Source of the DNA: Lepus europaeus
Taxonomy: Eukaryota; Chordata; Mammalia; Lagomorpha; Leporidae
NCBI RefSeq assembly: GCF_033115175.1
Contig: NC_084838.1
Coordinates: 39,721,468 to 39,785,467, forward strand
DNA length: 64,000 nt
Direction of reading: 5' to 3'
Shown: positions 23,660 to 34,800 of the stretch, one piece after another
Position numbering within the stretch: the stretch's first letter is position 1
How the letters are laid out: the number at the start of each line of letters is the position of its first letter
Position numbers and translations under genes: made by a program
Notes under the pieces: model-generated
The model's database searches: none
Told to the model about the DNA's origin: nothing
Seen by the model: only the letters and a program-made list of their open reading frames with translations

Positions 23660-23828
23660 AGATTAATAAAAATGTTAAATAAGCCATAGTATATTCATTG
23701 AATGAACTACTACATAGCAAAGGAAAATCAATGAAATATTGCTATATGCATCAGCTGGAGGCATCTGAAATGTTAAGCAAACCCAAAGGAATATGTACAT
23801 AATTCTATTTATAAAAAGTTCATAAAAC
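23660..23828 (+). repeat. Old L1 3'-end fragment
   Basis: 'aagccatagtatattcattgaatgaactactacatag...atgttaagcaaacccaaagg...ataattctatttataaaaagttc' follows the L1M 3' consensus order. Confidence 0.65.
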
Positions 23829-24155
23829 GGGGTTGGCACACTGTAGCATAATGGGTAAAGCCACTGCCTGCAGTACCGGCATCCCATATGGGCACTGGTT
23901 CAAGTCCCAGCTGTTCTAATTCCAATCCAGCTCACCGCTAATGTGCCAGGGAAAGCAGCAAAAGATGGCCCAAGTCCTTGGGCCCCTGCACCTACATGGG
24001 AGACCTGAAACAAGCTCCTGGCTCCTAGCTTTTGATCAGCCCAACTCTGGCCATTGCAGCCACTTGGGGAGTGAACCAGCAGATGGAAGATCTCTCTCCA
24101 TCTCTCTGCCTCTGCCTCTCTGTAATTCTATCAGATAAATAAATCTTTAAAAAAG
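23829..24155 (+). repeat. Lagomorph SINE, type 2
   Basis: ggggttggcacactgtagcataatggg head with one extra CA; complete. Confidence 0.9.
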
Positions 24156-24240
24156 GAAAGGCACCCCCCCGTGAAGGTCTGCTACTTAATCAACTTGTAA
24201 CATACCATCAAATAAATTACTGAGTTATTTAAAAAAAAAA

Positions 24241-24572
24241 GGGGGGGGGGAGGCATTGTGGATAGTAGGGTAAGCCTCTGCCTAGCACAACAGCATTCCA
24301 TATGCACTTTGGTTCAAGACCCAGCTGCCCTACTTCTGACCCAGCTCTCTGTTAATGCACCTGAGAAAGCAGCAGAAGATGGCCCAAGTCCTTGGGCCCC
24401 TGAACCAACATGGGAGACCTGAAGAAGCTCCAGGCTCTGGGCTTCAGCCTAGCTCTGGCTGCTGTAACCATTTGGGAAGCGAACCAGCAGATGGAAGATC
24501 TCTCGATCTCTCTCTCTCTCCCTGTCATTTTACCTTTCAAATAAATAAAAAATAAATCTTTTTAAAAAATGT
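24241..24572 (+). repeat. Lagomorph SINE, type 2, head begins as G run
   Basis: A10-G10 junction at 24231-24250 leads into aggcattgtggatagtagg; body and tail normal. Confidence 0.87.
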
Positions 24573-24614
24573 TCCAGCAAGTAGGTATTCGGTACAGGGG
24601 TTAAGACATGGCTT

Positions 24615-24952
24615 GGGGCCGGCGCCGCAGCTCACTAGGCTAATCCTCTGCCTTGCGGCGCCGGCACACCAGGTTCTAGTCCCGGTCGGGGCACCGATCC
24701 TGTCCCGGTTGCTCCTCTTCCAGCCCAGCTCTCTGCTGTGGCCAGGGAGTGCAGTGGAGGATGGCCCAAGTCCTTGGGCCCTGCACCCCATGGGAGACCA
24801 GGAGAAGCACCTGGCTCCTGCCATCGGATCAGCGCTGTGCGCCGGCCGCAGCGCCCTACCGCGGCGGCCATTGGAGGGTGAACCAACGGCAAAAAGGAAG
24901 ACCTTTCTCTGTCTCTCTCTCTCACTGTCCACTCTGCCTGTCAAAAAAAAAA
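24615..24952 (+). repeat. Type 1 SINE inserted in type 3 SINE
   Basis: Flanked by AAGACATGGCTTGG at about 24603-24616 and 24953-24966; 11-A tail. Confidence 0.93.
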
Positions 24953-24965
24953 AGACATGGCTTGG

Positions 24966-25265
24966 GAGACTGACACTGTGGCATAGTAGATTAAGCCTCT
25001 GCCTGCGGCACCAGCATCCAAAGTGGATGCCCATTCAAGTCCTGGCTGTTCCACTTCCAATCCAGCTCCCGGCTAATGCGCCTGGGAAAGCAGTGGAAGA
25101 TGGTTCAAGTGGTTGGGCCCCTGCACCCACATAGGATACCCAGATAAAGCTCCTGGCTTCAGAATGGCCCAGCTCAAACCATTGCGGCCATTTGGGAAGT
25201 GAACCAGAGGATGGAAACCTGTCTGTCTCTCTGTCTCTGTAACTCTGCTTCTCAAATAAAAATAA
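24966..25265 (+). repeat. Type 2 SINE inserted in type 3 SINE
   Basis: agactgacactgtggcatag to ctcaaataaaaataaaag; no clear target duplication. Confidence 0.88.
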
Positions 25266-25330
25266 AAGTCCCAGCTCTGCTTCTGACTAAGCTTCCTGTT
25301 AACGTGCACCCTAGGAGGCAACAGGTGATG

Positions 25331-25531
25331 GCTCAAGTACTTGGGTCCTTGCCAACTACACAGGAGCTCTGGATTGGGTTCTGGACTCCAGGCTTTGGCT
25401 CAAATACTTGGGTCCCTGCCAACTACACAGGAGCTCTGGATTGGGTTCTGGACTCCAGGCTTTGGCTCAAGTACTTGGGTCCCTGCCAACCACACAGGAG
25501 CCCTGGACTGGGTTCTGGACTCCAGGCTTTG
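25331..25531 (+). repeat. Three tandem 67-bp units inside the type 3 SINE
   Basis: Units start at 25331, 25398 and 25465, each beginning gctcaa(g/a)tacttgggtcc and ending ctccaggctttg. Copies 1 and 2 differ at about two positions, copy 3 at a few more. Confidence 0.95.
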
Positions 25532-25678
25532 GCCTGGCTCAGCTCTGGCTGTGGCAGGCATTTGAAGGGTGAACCAGCAGATGGAAAACTTCTGTCTTAA
25601 ATAATCTTTAGGAGTTTAGAAACAGGGAAAACTTTCTGCTCAATTTTACTGTGAACCTAAAACAATGATAAAATAAAG

Positions 25679-25975
25679 CAGGGGCAAACTTATGGCACAG
25701 CAGTTAAGACATCACTTGGGATGCCTGCATCCCATAGAGGAGTGCAGTTCCTCTGCTTCAGATCCAGCTTGTTAATGTGCATCCGCAGGAGGTAGCAGGT
25801 GACGGCTTGAGTTCTCATCCGTCCACTCATGTGGGAGACCGGATTCAGTTTTAGGCTCCCAGGTTCAGCCTGGCCAAGCCCAGACCTGGCTGTTGCAGAC
25901 ATTTGGAAAGTGAACCAGAAGATAGAAGATTTCTATCTCCGCCTTTCAAAATAAAAATAAAAGATCTTTTTAAAA
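25679..25975 (+). repeat. Lagomorph SINE, type 3 (old)
   Basis: ggggcaaacttatggcacagcagttaagac head, gtgcatccgcaggaggtagcaggtgacgg block. Confidence 0.83.
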
Positions 25976-26012
25976 AGGAAAGTACATTCAGATTTAAAAA
26001 AAAAAAAAAAAT

Positions 26013-26708
26013 CGGGGCCAGCGCTGTGCTGAAGCAGGTAAAGCCACCACCTGCAGTGCTTGGCATCCTATATAGGTGCCAGTTCGAGACCCAGCTGCTC
26101 AACTTCTGATCCAGCTCTCTGATCCACCTCTCTGCTATGGCCTGGGAAAGCAGCAAAAGATGGCCCAAGTGCTCAGGCCCCTGCCACCCATGTGAGAGAC
26201 CTGGAGGAAGCTCTTTTTTTTTTTTTTTTTTAAAGATTTATTTATTCACTTGAAAGTTAAGAGTTACACAGAGAGAGAAGGAGAGGCAGAGAGAGACAGA
26301 TGTCTTCCATCTGCTGGTTCACTCCCCAACTGGCCGCAACAGCCGGAGCTGAGCCAATCCGAAGCCAGGGGCCAGGAGCTTCTTCCAGGTCTCCCATGTG
26401 GGTGCAGGGGCCCAAGGACTTGGACCATCCTCTACTGCTTTCCCAGGCCATAGCAGAGAGCTGGATCAGAAGAGGAGCAGCTGGGACTAGAACCAGCGCC
26501 CATATGGGATGCCAGCACCACAGACAGCAGCTTTACCCATTATGCCACAGCGCCGGCCCCAAGAAAGCTCTTGACTCCTGGCTTTGACCTGGTCCAATTC
26601 TTGCTATTGCAGACATTTGGGAAGTAAACCAGCATATGGAAGATCTCTGTCTCTCTTTCTCTAACTGTGCCTTTCAAATAAATAAATCTTTTTTAAAAAT
26701 AAAAGTAA
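26013..26708 (+). repeat. Type 2 SINE split by an inverse SINE (outer element)
   Basis: Parts 26013-26215 and 26560-26708. The break lies at gaggaagctctt, which is repeated on resumption as aagaaagctctt. Confidence 0.92.
26216..26559 (-). repeat. Type 2 SINE inserted in another SINE
   Basis: T18 then aaagatttatttattcacttg; right end gccacagcgccggcccc. Confidence 0.93.
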
Positions 26709-26729
26709 AATTAAAAAGTTTCTTAAATA

Positions 26730-27055
26730 GGCCGGCGCCGTGGCTCAACAGGCTAATCCTCCGCCTTGCGGCGCCGGCACACCGGGTTCTAGTCCCAGTC
26801 GGGGCACCGATCCTGTCCCGGTTGCCCCTCTTCCAGGCCAGCTCTCTGCTGTGGCTAGGGAGTGCAGTGGAGGATGGCCCAAGTCCTTGGGCCCTGCACC
26901 CCATGGGAGACCAGGAGAAGCACCTGGCTCCTGCCATCGGAACAGCGCGGTGCGCCGGCCGCAGCGCACTACCGCGGCGGCCATTGGAGGGTGAACCAAC
27001 GGCAAAAAGGAAGACCTTTCTCTCTGTCTCTCTCTCTCTCACTGTCCACTCTGCC

Positions 27056-27100
<45 letters not shown>
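26730..27100 (+). repeat. Very young type 1 SINE with 42-A tail
   Basis: Head gccggcgccgtggctcaac is close to the family consensus. The tail is an uninterrupted A run at 27059-27100. Perfect duplication GTTTCTTAAATA at 26718-26729 and 27101-27112. Confidence 0.96.
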
Positions 27101-27107
<7 letters not shown>

Positions 27108-27221
27108 AAATATACAAATAGCAAAATTTCTGTGACCTATAGAAAACAATTTGTTAGAAGATTTGTATACATTTTAAAAAATATTTTTCTACATAAAAAA
27201 GTAGGTATAAAATACTTCAAG

Positions 27222-27532
27222 TTGTTTTTTAAATATTTGTTTGTTTATTTTAAAGGCAGAGTGGAGAGAGAGAGGAAAAGAGAGACAGAGATCTTCCACC
27301 CAATGGTTCCCTCTCCAAACACTCAACAAATGGGGCTTGGCCAGGCAGGAACCTAGAACTCCATCCAGGTTTCTCATGTGGGTGGCAGGGATCTGAGCCC
27401 CTGGGCTATCATCTGCTGCCTTTCCAGGTAAATTAGCAGGAAAATGGGTAGGAAGCAGAAAAGACAGAACCCAAATCAACCCTCCAATATGAGATGTGGG
27501 TGTCCCAACCCACTGTATCATGACGCCCACCT
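27222..27532 (-). repeat. Lagomorph SINE, type 3
   Basis: aaatatttgtttgtttattttaaaggcagag to tcatgacgcccacc. Confidence 0.85.
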
Positions 27533-27639
27533 AAAGATAGTGCAGTTATTTCTCCCATTCCAGCAAAAACCTTATTATTCTGCTTATCCCAAATCAGACT
27601 TAATAGTTCTAACGGATTACCAAAAAAAGGGAGACATTT

Positions 27640-27770
27640 TAATAATTTTTTTAATTTGACAGCAGTGAGAGAGAGACAAAGGTCTTCCTTCCGTTGGTTC
27701 ACCCCCTAAATGGCCGCTACAGCCAGAGCCACACAAATACGAAGCCAGGAGCCTCCTCCTGGTCTCGAGA
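27640..27770 (-). repeat. Type 1-like SINE, inverse, head half missing
   Basis: Tail side aatttgacagcagtgagagagag to ggagcctcctcctggtctcgag; the rest is absent. Confidence 0.8.
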
Positions 27771-27793
27771 GAGATATTTTAAAACCAACATAG

Positions 27794-28110
27794 AGGGGCT
27801 GGCGCTGTGGCATAGTGGGTAAAGCCACTGCCTGAAGTGCCCACATCCCATATGGGCTCAGGTTTGAGTCCCAGCTGCTCCAGTTCTGATCCAGCTCTCT
27901 GCTGTGGCCTGGGAAAGCAGTAGAAGATGGCTCAAGTCCTTTGGCTCTGCACCCCCACAGGAGACCCAGAAGAAGCTCCTGGCTCCTGATTGGTACAGCT
28001 CTGGCCTTTGTGGCTATCTGGGGAGTGAACCAGAGGATGGAAGACCTCTCTGTCTCTCTCTGCCTCTCGGTAACTCTGTCTTTCAAATAAATAAATATTT
28101 AAAAAATTAT
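27794..28110 (+). repeat. Lagomorph SINE, type 2
   Basis: Full length; aaataaataaatatttaaaaaatt tail followed by (AAT)n. Confidence 0.9.
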
Positions 28111-28143
28111 AATAATAATGACCTATGGAGTCCATGGCCTCTT

Positions 28144-28480
28144 TTTTTTTTTTTTTTTTAAGATTTATTTGTTTATTTGGAAGGCAGAGTTACAGAGGGG
28201 CAGAGGCAGAGAGAGACAGAGAGGTCTTCCATCCGCTGGTTCATTCCCCAGATGGCTGCAACGGCCAGAGCTGTGCCGATCTGAAGCCAGGAGCTTCCTC
28301 TGTGTCTCCCACACGAGTGCAGGAGCCTAAGGAGTTGGGCCATCTTCTACTGCTATCCCAGGCAATAGCAGAGAGCTGGATCGGAAGAGGAGCAGCTGGG
28401 ACTAGAACCAGCACCCATATGGGATGCCGGCGCTTCAGGCCAGGGCTTTAACCTGCTACGCCACAGCTCTGGCCCCCCAC
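28144..28480 (-). repeat. Type 2 SINE with perfect target-site duplication
   Basis: CCATGGCCTCTT at 28132-28143 and 28481-28492. Tail-to-tail with 27794-28110. Confidence 0.94.
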
Positions 28481-28612
28481 CCATGGCCTCTTAATCTTCT
28501 ATATATTTGTATCATAAACAAGCACGAAGAAAGTATTCAATGGATATCTACTACTGATACACAGACAAAACTTTTAACAAGTATATATAGCAAAGTCAAA
28601 TATATCACAGGT

Positions 28613-28926
28613 GGGGTCGGCACTGTGGCGCAGTGGGTTAACGCCCTGGCCTGAAGCACCAGCATCCCATATGGGCACCGGTTCTAGCCCTGGCTGCTCC
28701 TCTTCCGATCCAGCTCTCTGCTATGGCCTGGGAGGGCAGTGGAGGATGGCCCAAGTCCTTGGGCCCCTGCACCTGCTTGAGAGACCAGGAGGAAGCTCCT
28801 GGTTCCTGCCTTTGGATCAGTGCAACTCTGGCCATTGCAATCAGCTGGGGAGATCTCTGCCTTTGCCTCTCCTCTCTCTGTGTAACTCTGACTTTCAAAT
28901 AAATACATAAATCTTTAAAAAAAAAA
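28613..28926 (+). repeat. Lagomorph SINE, type 2
   Basis: ggggtcggcactgtggcgcagtgggttaac; a deletion in the gaaccagcggatggaag region. Confidence 0.9.
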
Positions 28927-29500
28927 TGAAATACATCGCAGGTAAATAGGATAAAAACCTCTGTATATTGGCCTAAAGATTCCAACTTCCAGAAACCTCA
29001 CTTTTAAAAGCTAAGCAAATTATATAAACACTGCTTAGAGGAAGAGAACAATTTATGGGTAGACAGAAGAATAAGCCAGAGGAAATTGATCCTTTTCCCC
29101 TTTCACTGCTGCCTGGTTCTGACAAGGTGCAATCAACTTCCTGTTGTCCTAAGTGAAAGGAACCCAGGAACAACTCGGCTTGTAATGGCAGAGACTAACA
29201 GAACATGATGTAATGGAAATCCAGCAGCATGAAGTTAGCTGAAGCAGAGGTCGATAATGTCAGGGGGAAAAACTGAGACCGGAAGTACTTGACCAATCTA
29301 TCCTTAGACCTGAAAACTTAAAAACATTACCATTTCTACTATCCACAGGGGCCATAAACAAAATATATCTCTGGACTCCCTAAAATAGAACTGACAATAT
29401 GTATCTTTTAATTCTTGAACTATCAGAATTCACCTACTACAAGGTTTCCCAGCAGTATCCTTTATTTAATTTGATGACTGGTGGTGATAAATCATAAGGT
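28927..29500. other. Unique intronic sequence
   Basis: No exon, RNA gene or confident repeat seen. Confidence 0.45.
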
Positions 29501-29783
29501 TTTTATTATTTTCAATTTATTTGAAAGGCAGACTGACAACAGAGAGACACAGAGAGAGAGAAAGAACCTTCCATCTGCTGGGTCACTCCCCAAATGGCAA
29601 CAACAGTTATGGCTAGGCTGGGTAGAATCCAGGAGCCAAGAACTCCATCTGGGTCTCCCATTTGGATGGCAGGGGCCCAAGCACTTGGATCATCAGAGCA
29701 TCCAGACTCCAACTGGCACTCTGATACAGGATGCCAGCATCACAAGGAGCAGCTTAACCTGGGCCCAAACGCTGGTTCCCCGT
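29501..29783 (-). repeat. Lagomorph SINE, type 2/3, partial head
   Basis: tttcaatttatttgaaaggcagactg to aacctgggcccaaacgctggttcccc. Confidence 0.85.
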
Positions 29784-29799
29784 TTTGCTTTAAAATTGC

Positions 29800-30018
29800 A
29801 AGTCAGGGCCACTTTTGACCCAGCTTTGGGATAATGTACACTCCAGGAAGCAGCAGGTTATATCTCAAATAGTTGGGTCCCTGCCACCTAAGTAGGAGAC
29901 ACGGACTGAGTTCTGGGATCCTGGCTGCAGCCTTGGCTGTTGCAGGCATTTGGAGAGTAAACCAGTGGATAGAGATCTCTATCTGTGACTCTCCTTCAAA
30001 TAAATAAAAAATTTAAGA
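29800..30018 (+). repeat. Type 3 SINE, 5'-truncated
   Basis: Starts near gacccagctttgggataatgtac; body ccaggaagcagcaggttatatctcaa; tail aaataaataaaaa. Confidence 0.8.
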
Positions 30019-30700
30019 AAAACAAACTTTAAGAAGTACATGGAAATCACAGATCAAACTTAAGAGCAAAGTCTTCAATCTTTTTGATAGGCACAAAATA
30101 GTATCTCCTGCTGAAAGGCCTGCCTCTCCTAGAGGATGCCTATCTGAAAGACACTGCAGCATGTGGGTTTGCTAATGTGTCCAGGTAAGTGTAATGATTA
30201 TGCCAAAGAAAACAGCCATTAACTAAAATATATAAGCAAACCAAGCAGAAAATATAGGTGGAAAGCTGACTGGTGTCCTCAAACACACAAACAAAAATCA
30301 TCTACAGGGATGTTTACTATAACACTATGATAGCAAAATGAAAAAAAAATCCTGAATTCTACTGATATGAAACTTTAAATCATGTATGTTTATATAATGG
30401 GATAGCCTGCAGCCATTAAAAAGAATGGTATAGACTCTCATGAGAAAACATGGAAATATATCACGAAGTCACAAAAATTGAGGACTGCTGTGTACTTTCA
30501 ATTGTAGAACCTATATCTTTATATATAATGAAAATTGTGAGAAGAATATACAAGAAAGAGTAAAACCGGGTAGTTACCTCCAGGATGCTGAAACAGGTAA
30601 TAGGAACAGGAACTGCCTCCTTACACTTGGCATTCTAAGCTCTTTGAATTTTCTGTCTGCACATATACTATTCTATAATAAAAACAACGTAACAAAAGCA
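30019..30700 (+). repeat. Old L1 3' end plus flanking unique sequence
   Basis: From about 30300 the order gggatgtttactataacac / gcagccattaaaaagaatgg / aaaacatggaaatatatca / tagttacctccaggatgctg / tttgaattttctg / ctattctataataaaaacaa follows the L1M 3' untranslated consensus. The first part (30019-30290) is unassigned. Confidence 0.7.
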
Positions 30701-30723
30701 ATGGATAAAAAAGTTAGCAATAT

Positions 30724-31018
30724 GGGGCAGGCTTAACAGCAGGTTCAGCTGCAGTCTGGTATGCACATACCCTATACTGGAATACTAGCTGGACTCCTGG
30801 CCACTCCATGCTTCCAATTCAGCTTTCTGCTAATGAGCCTGGATGGCAGCAGATGATGGCTCAAGTATTTGGGTTCTTGCCACCCTTACAGGAGACTGAA
30901 AGGGAGTTCCTAGTTCCTGGCTTCAACCTGGCCAAACCCAAGTTATTGAGGAAATTTGGGGAATGAAATAAAGGATGGACGATCTCAATTCTCTCTCTCT
31001 TTCAAATAAATAACGTTT
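30724..31018 (+). repeat. Type 3 SINE, tail interrupted
   Basis: ggggcaggcttaacagcaggttc head. Its 5' flank AAAAAGTTAGCAAT (about 30709) recurs only after the next SINE (about 31346), which shows that the next SINE entered its tail. Confidence 0.88.
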
Positions 31019-31328
31019 TAATATTTATTTATTTTTGAAAGTCAGAGTTAGAGAAAGGGCGAGATTGAGAAAGAGATCTTCCATCTGCTGGTTCACTAGC
31101 CAAATGGCTGCAATAGCCAGGGCTGGGCCAGGCCAAAAGCCAGGAGCTTTATCTGGGTCTCCCATGTGGGAGCAGAAGCCCAAGGACTTGGGCCATTTTC
31201 CACTGCTTTCCCAGGCCATAGCAGAGAGCTGGATCAGAAGTAGAGCAGCTGGGACTCGAACCAGCACCCATATGGGATGCTGCCACAGCAGGAGGTGGCT
31301 TAACTTGTATACCACACCACCAGCCCCC
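31019..31328 (-). repeat. Type 2 SINE inserted in the tail of a type 3 SINE
   Basis: aatatttatttatttttgaaagtc to accacaccaccagccccc; tail-to-tail inverted pair with 30724-31018. Confidence 0.9.
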
Positions 31329-31674
31329 AAGAATAACTCCTTAAAAAAAAGTTAGCAATGGTTTGGGGTATTTGGTAGAACCATGATGATTTTTATTTTC
31401 CTTTTTATCTTTTTCTTTACTCAATTTTATATAATTAGCAATATGCCAGCATATATTACTTTTTAAATCTCCAAACAAAATTTTTAACAAGTGTGGCCAC
31501 TTCTGGTTCAAATAAAAGGAAAATGCCCATAGTTCAATTATTTAAGCACTGTTAAAAAAAACACTGTAGGAATTACAAAGAAATAATATGGAAAGTCTCA
31601 ATTCTCAAAATACCTGTCATTTGTTGGGAGAAATTTGGTCATGAATACCAAGACAAAGTTAAAGAAAACCCTTT

Positions 31675-32017
31675 GGGGCCAACATTGTGGCATAGTAGGT
31701 TAAGCCACCACCTGGAACGCTAGTGTCCCACACGTGCACCAAGTCTAGTCTGGGCTGCTCCACTTCCCATGTAGCGCCCTACTAATTAATGTGCCTGGGA
31801 AAGCAGTAGAAGATGGGCCCCTGCACTCACGCTAGAGACCCAGAAGAATCTTCTGGCTCCTGGTTTCAACCTGGCCCAGCCCAGCAGGGAGTAAACCAGA
31901 GGATGGAAACTCACTCACTCTCTAACTCTTCCGTTTCTCTAACTCTGCCTTTCAAATAAATAAATAAATCTTTAAAAAAAAGAAAGGAAGGAAGGAAAAC
32001 GGGAAGGAAGGAAAGAA
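31675..32017 (+). repeat. Type 2 SINE plus (GGAA)n
   Basis: Complete copy; the tail turns into aaggaaggaagg at 31984-32013. Confidence 0.9.
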
Positions 32018-32029
32018 AAAAATCTTCCA

Positions 32030-32328
32030 CGGGGCAGGCATCTAGCATCAACAGTTAAACTGTCACCTGGGACACCCTCATCCTACACAGCAGTGTCTAG
32101 GTTTGAATCCTGACTCTGCTTCTGAACCTAGGTTCTTGCAAATGCACACCCTGGGAAGCAACACATGATGGCTCAAATACTTGGATGCCTGACACCCACA
32201 CAGGATACCTGAACTAAGATCTGAGCCTCTGGCTTCGGTTTGGCCCAGCCCTGGCTGTTGCAGGGATCTGGAGACAGTGAACCAGAAGATAGAAGGTTTG
32301 TTTTCCAAGTGAAATGAAAATAAATAAA
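32030..32328 (+). repeat. Type 3 SINE (old)
   Basis: ggggcaggcatctagcatcaacag head, ccctgggaagcaacacatgatgg body. Confidence 0.82.
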
Positions 32329-34800
32329 AATTCTAGTCTAATCACCTATCCAATGGTCAATGTCCCTTTCAGACATCCTTACCACTTTTTCAATCTCTGT
32401 TACAAGGTAATGGATTTTTTTTTTTTTTTTAACATTTGTTAAGAACAAACCTAACTGGTAAGGTTCTTTTTATACAAAGCTAAAATCCAATTTCCTCTAA
32501 GTTTCAACCACTGGCCTAGTTGTCCCAGTGCGATACTTTCCAGCAACTAGAAAAGATGCTCTATTTTCCACACGACAGAATTTTCAATCATTTTCATCTA
32601 CTGTTAGGATCCTTTCCCTCTTAAATCTCAGAACTAGACTTCCCGTGTTCTTCAAATGATTTCTACACTCTTCCTTATTCTCCTCAATGTAATCCAGTTT
32701 CCCAATGTGCCTCTTAAAAGGAAATGCCTCAGCTGAACAAAATTCCAGATCTGATCTGACCAGTGCTGTTGCCTCCTTTGTCTGGGTCATGATGAGCATA
32801 ACAATACAACATCTGTTGCCAGGTAGTGACACAGTTCAAATCACAAGTGCTCTATCACTGTGGACTGAGGAACTTTTTAATTAAAAAAAAATAGACTGTA
32901 AGCTAGATAAGAAAGAACACACTTCAGACAAGTGGAAAATACGCAATTTCAATGAGGTGTAAGGACAGAGCAGAGGCAGGAACAAATGAAGTGCTAGAGC
33001 CAAGTATCTGTACAAGGATAGGCAAAAATATAGGGTAAAAAGGAGAGCTGGGGCCAGAATATTGAGAGGCTTTAACATGGAGGCGGTAAGCCACGATTAA
33101 AGGGTTAGACCAAGCAAATGGCTTCTCAGATGAGATGGTTAGGATGATTAAATTAATGCCAGTTTGCCGATTTCTGCATCACGTTAACTACGTTTGACTA
33201 TATGGGAAAAGTTTCTAATTCAATTCTACTCCAAGATGAACTGGAGTTGTTATACAATATGACTACATACACTGCTTTCAGAATGTGTACATTACTCCTA
33301 CCACCAAAATACAATGCAAGGAATGTCATTTTAGAAATACATATTTTTAACCTTTTCCTGTAAGCTTCCTCAGGATGAATACTTCGCCATTTAATATGAA
33401 CACCTACATACAAGGTAGCCATTGTTTCAGTAATTAAAATTTTCAAGATCTCTATTAGAGAGACAATGAATGACCTACTGGTCTCCATTTCTCCAGGTTC
33501 AAAAGAGGAGAAATTTGACTAGTATAACATTAAAGGGGAAAGAGGTTAGCCAAATCACAGCATTTCTAAACAAGGAAAGCTATCTGATATTGGAACAAAT
33601 GAAAACAGCAGCGGCTCTTCTGAAGTTATTTAAATTCAGTTAAATAAGAATTTGATTTAAATGTGCTCCTGGCCTGGAGTCTTTCATAAGGACTAGCTCT
33701 GCAATATGCTGTGCCAGTAGAGAATTAACAAACTGTCCAAGAGACATTGCGAAGCCCAACCTCTCCCAAATCCTGCTACTGAGCAGCAGGGATCTGCAGG
33801 AATAAATAGATTCCCAGCTGCTAAGAGAAAATGTCTTACTAAAAGCAAGGCAAATTTTTCATTAATGAAAAATCAACCATGAAAGAAGAAAAACTGAGTC
33901 TCATAATCCCCGGAAATCACCAAATCCATTTTAGGTTAATGCAGATTTAACAAAAACAGTGGAAGAGAACACAACAAAGCAGTTGCATTTGCCAGCAGCT
34001 GGGGAAACACTGTTATCAGAGCCCTAGACCACAAACAACAAATGCTTCTAACCTGCGCAGCCAAAAGAAACACCAACTCTTTAACCACCCAGCACGAGGT
34101 GCCAGAAAAAGTTCTGGTGAGAGCTCTAGTGCATAAATACTTTCAGGGTGAAGCCACTTTGCCCCTTCTTGTTCAACACAGACATGACAGACTGTACCTT
34201 GAATTTCCCAGGATCGAATCCAAACCCTGCCCCTTCTGATCAGATAAGCTCTGTAAAATCACACTCCTTGCATTCATTCAAAACCAACACTGAGTTTGTA
34301 CTATGTCAGGGGCTGGGAATACTACAGAAAACAGTAAGAGGCAGTCTCATACCCCGCGCCTCATCTTAAACCCCAAAGCTCTTGCTTTAAGACATCTTCT
34401 TAGGTGGGTCAAGTGTCCTCAGGGGGGAAAAAAAAATAAAGGCCCTTCCCCTTTTAGGACTGGGATGGAAATTAAAATAAATCACGCCTCTTAGGGTCAG
34501 CTCCCAAAGCAGAGAAGCCAAACACACTCTTCCAAGTGGAACAGGAGAATAATCTTCGCCTAGACCACAGCCGGGTTCAGGGAAGGAATGGGAAACTAGA
34601 CGTCAGAGAGCTGCAAAACACGAAGGACGCTGGAAGAAGGGATGTGACAGCTGTACTACTAACGCGATCAGAGAATTAAAAAAGAAAGAAGCGGCTACTG
34701 AGCAGACTGCAGTTTTACGGCGCAGGGAGAAGAAAGAAAGGCACGGGAGGTTGGTTGCCCACTACCGACAGGCACCAACCTTCCCGGTCTCAGCTCACCC
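32329..34800. other. SINE-free interval upstream of the UNC13B exon in genome order
   Basis: This 2.5 kb interval lacks rabbit SINEs, unlike everything to its left. It holds an old repeat at 32885-33090 (gagagctggggccagaatattgagaggc) shared with 41015-41240 and a fragment at 34265-34335. The rest looks unique. It lies at the start of UNC13B intron 1, where regulatory sequence is often retained; function is not shown. Confidence 0.5.
34265..34335 (+). repeat. Ancient L2/MIR-class fragment
   Basis: gcattcattcaaaaccaacactgagtttgtactatgtcaggggctggga follows the 'attcaacaaatatttactgagcacctactatgtgcc' consensus. Confidence 0.6.

Larger units (their letters stand above)
24580..25617 (+). repeat. 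Type 3 SINE interrupted by two SINEs, with 67-bp triplication
   Basis: Outer old element: head agcaagtaggtattcggtacaggggttaag at 24580-24614, resuming agtcccagctctgcttctgac at about 25266 and ending with aaataatctt at about 25610. Two younger copies (24615-24952 and 24966-25265) are embedded in it. Confidence 0.85.

Noticed and set aside
25331-25531. CRISPR-like array
   Set aside because: The 67-bp units are contiguous without spacers, inside a mammalian SINE.
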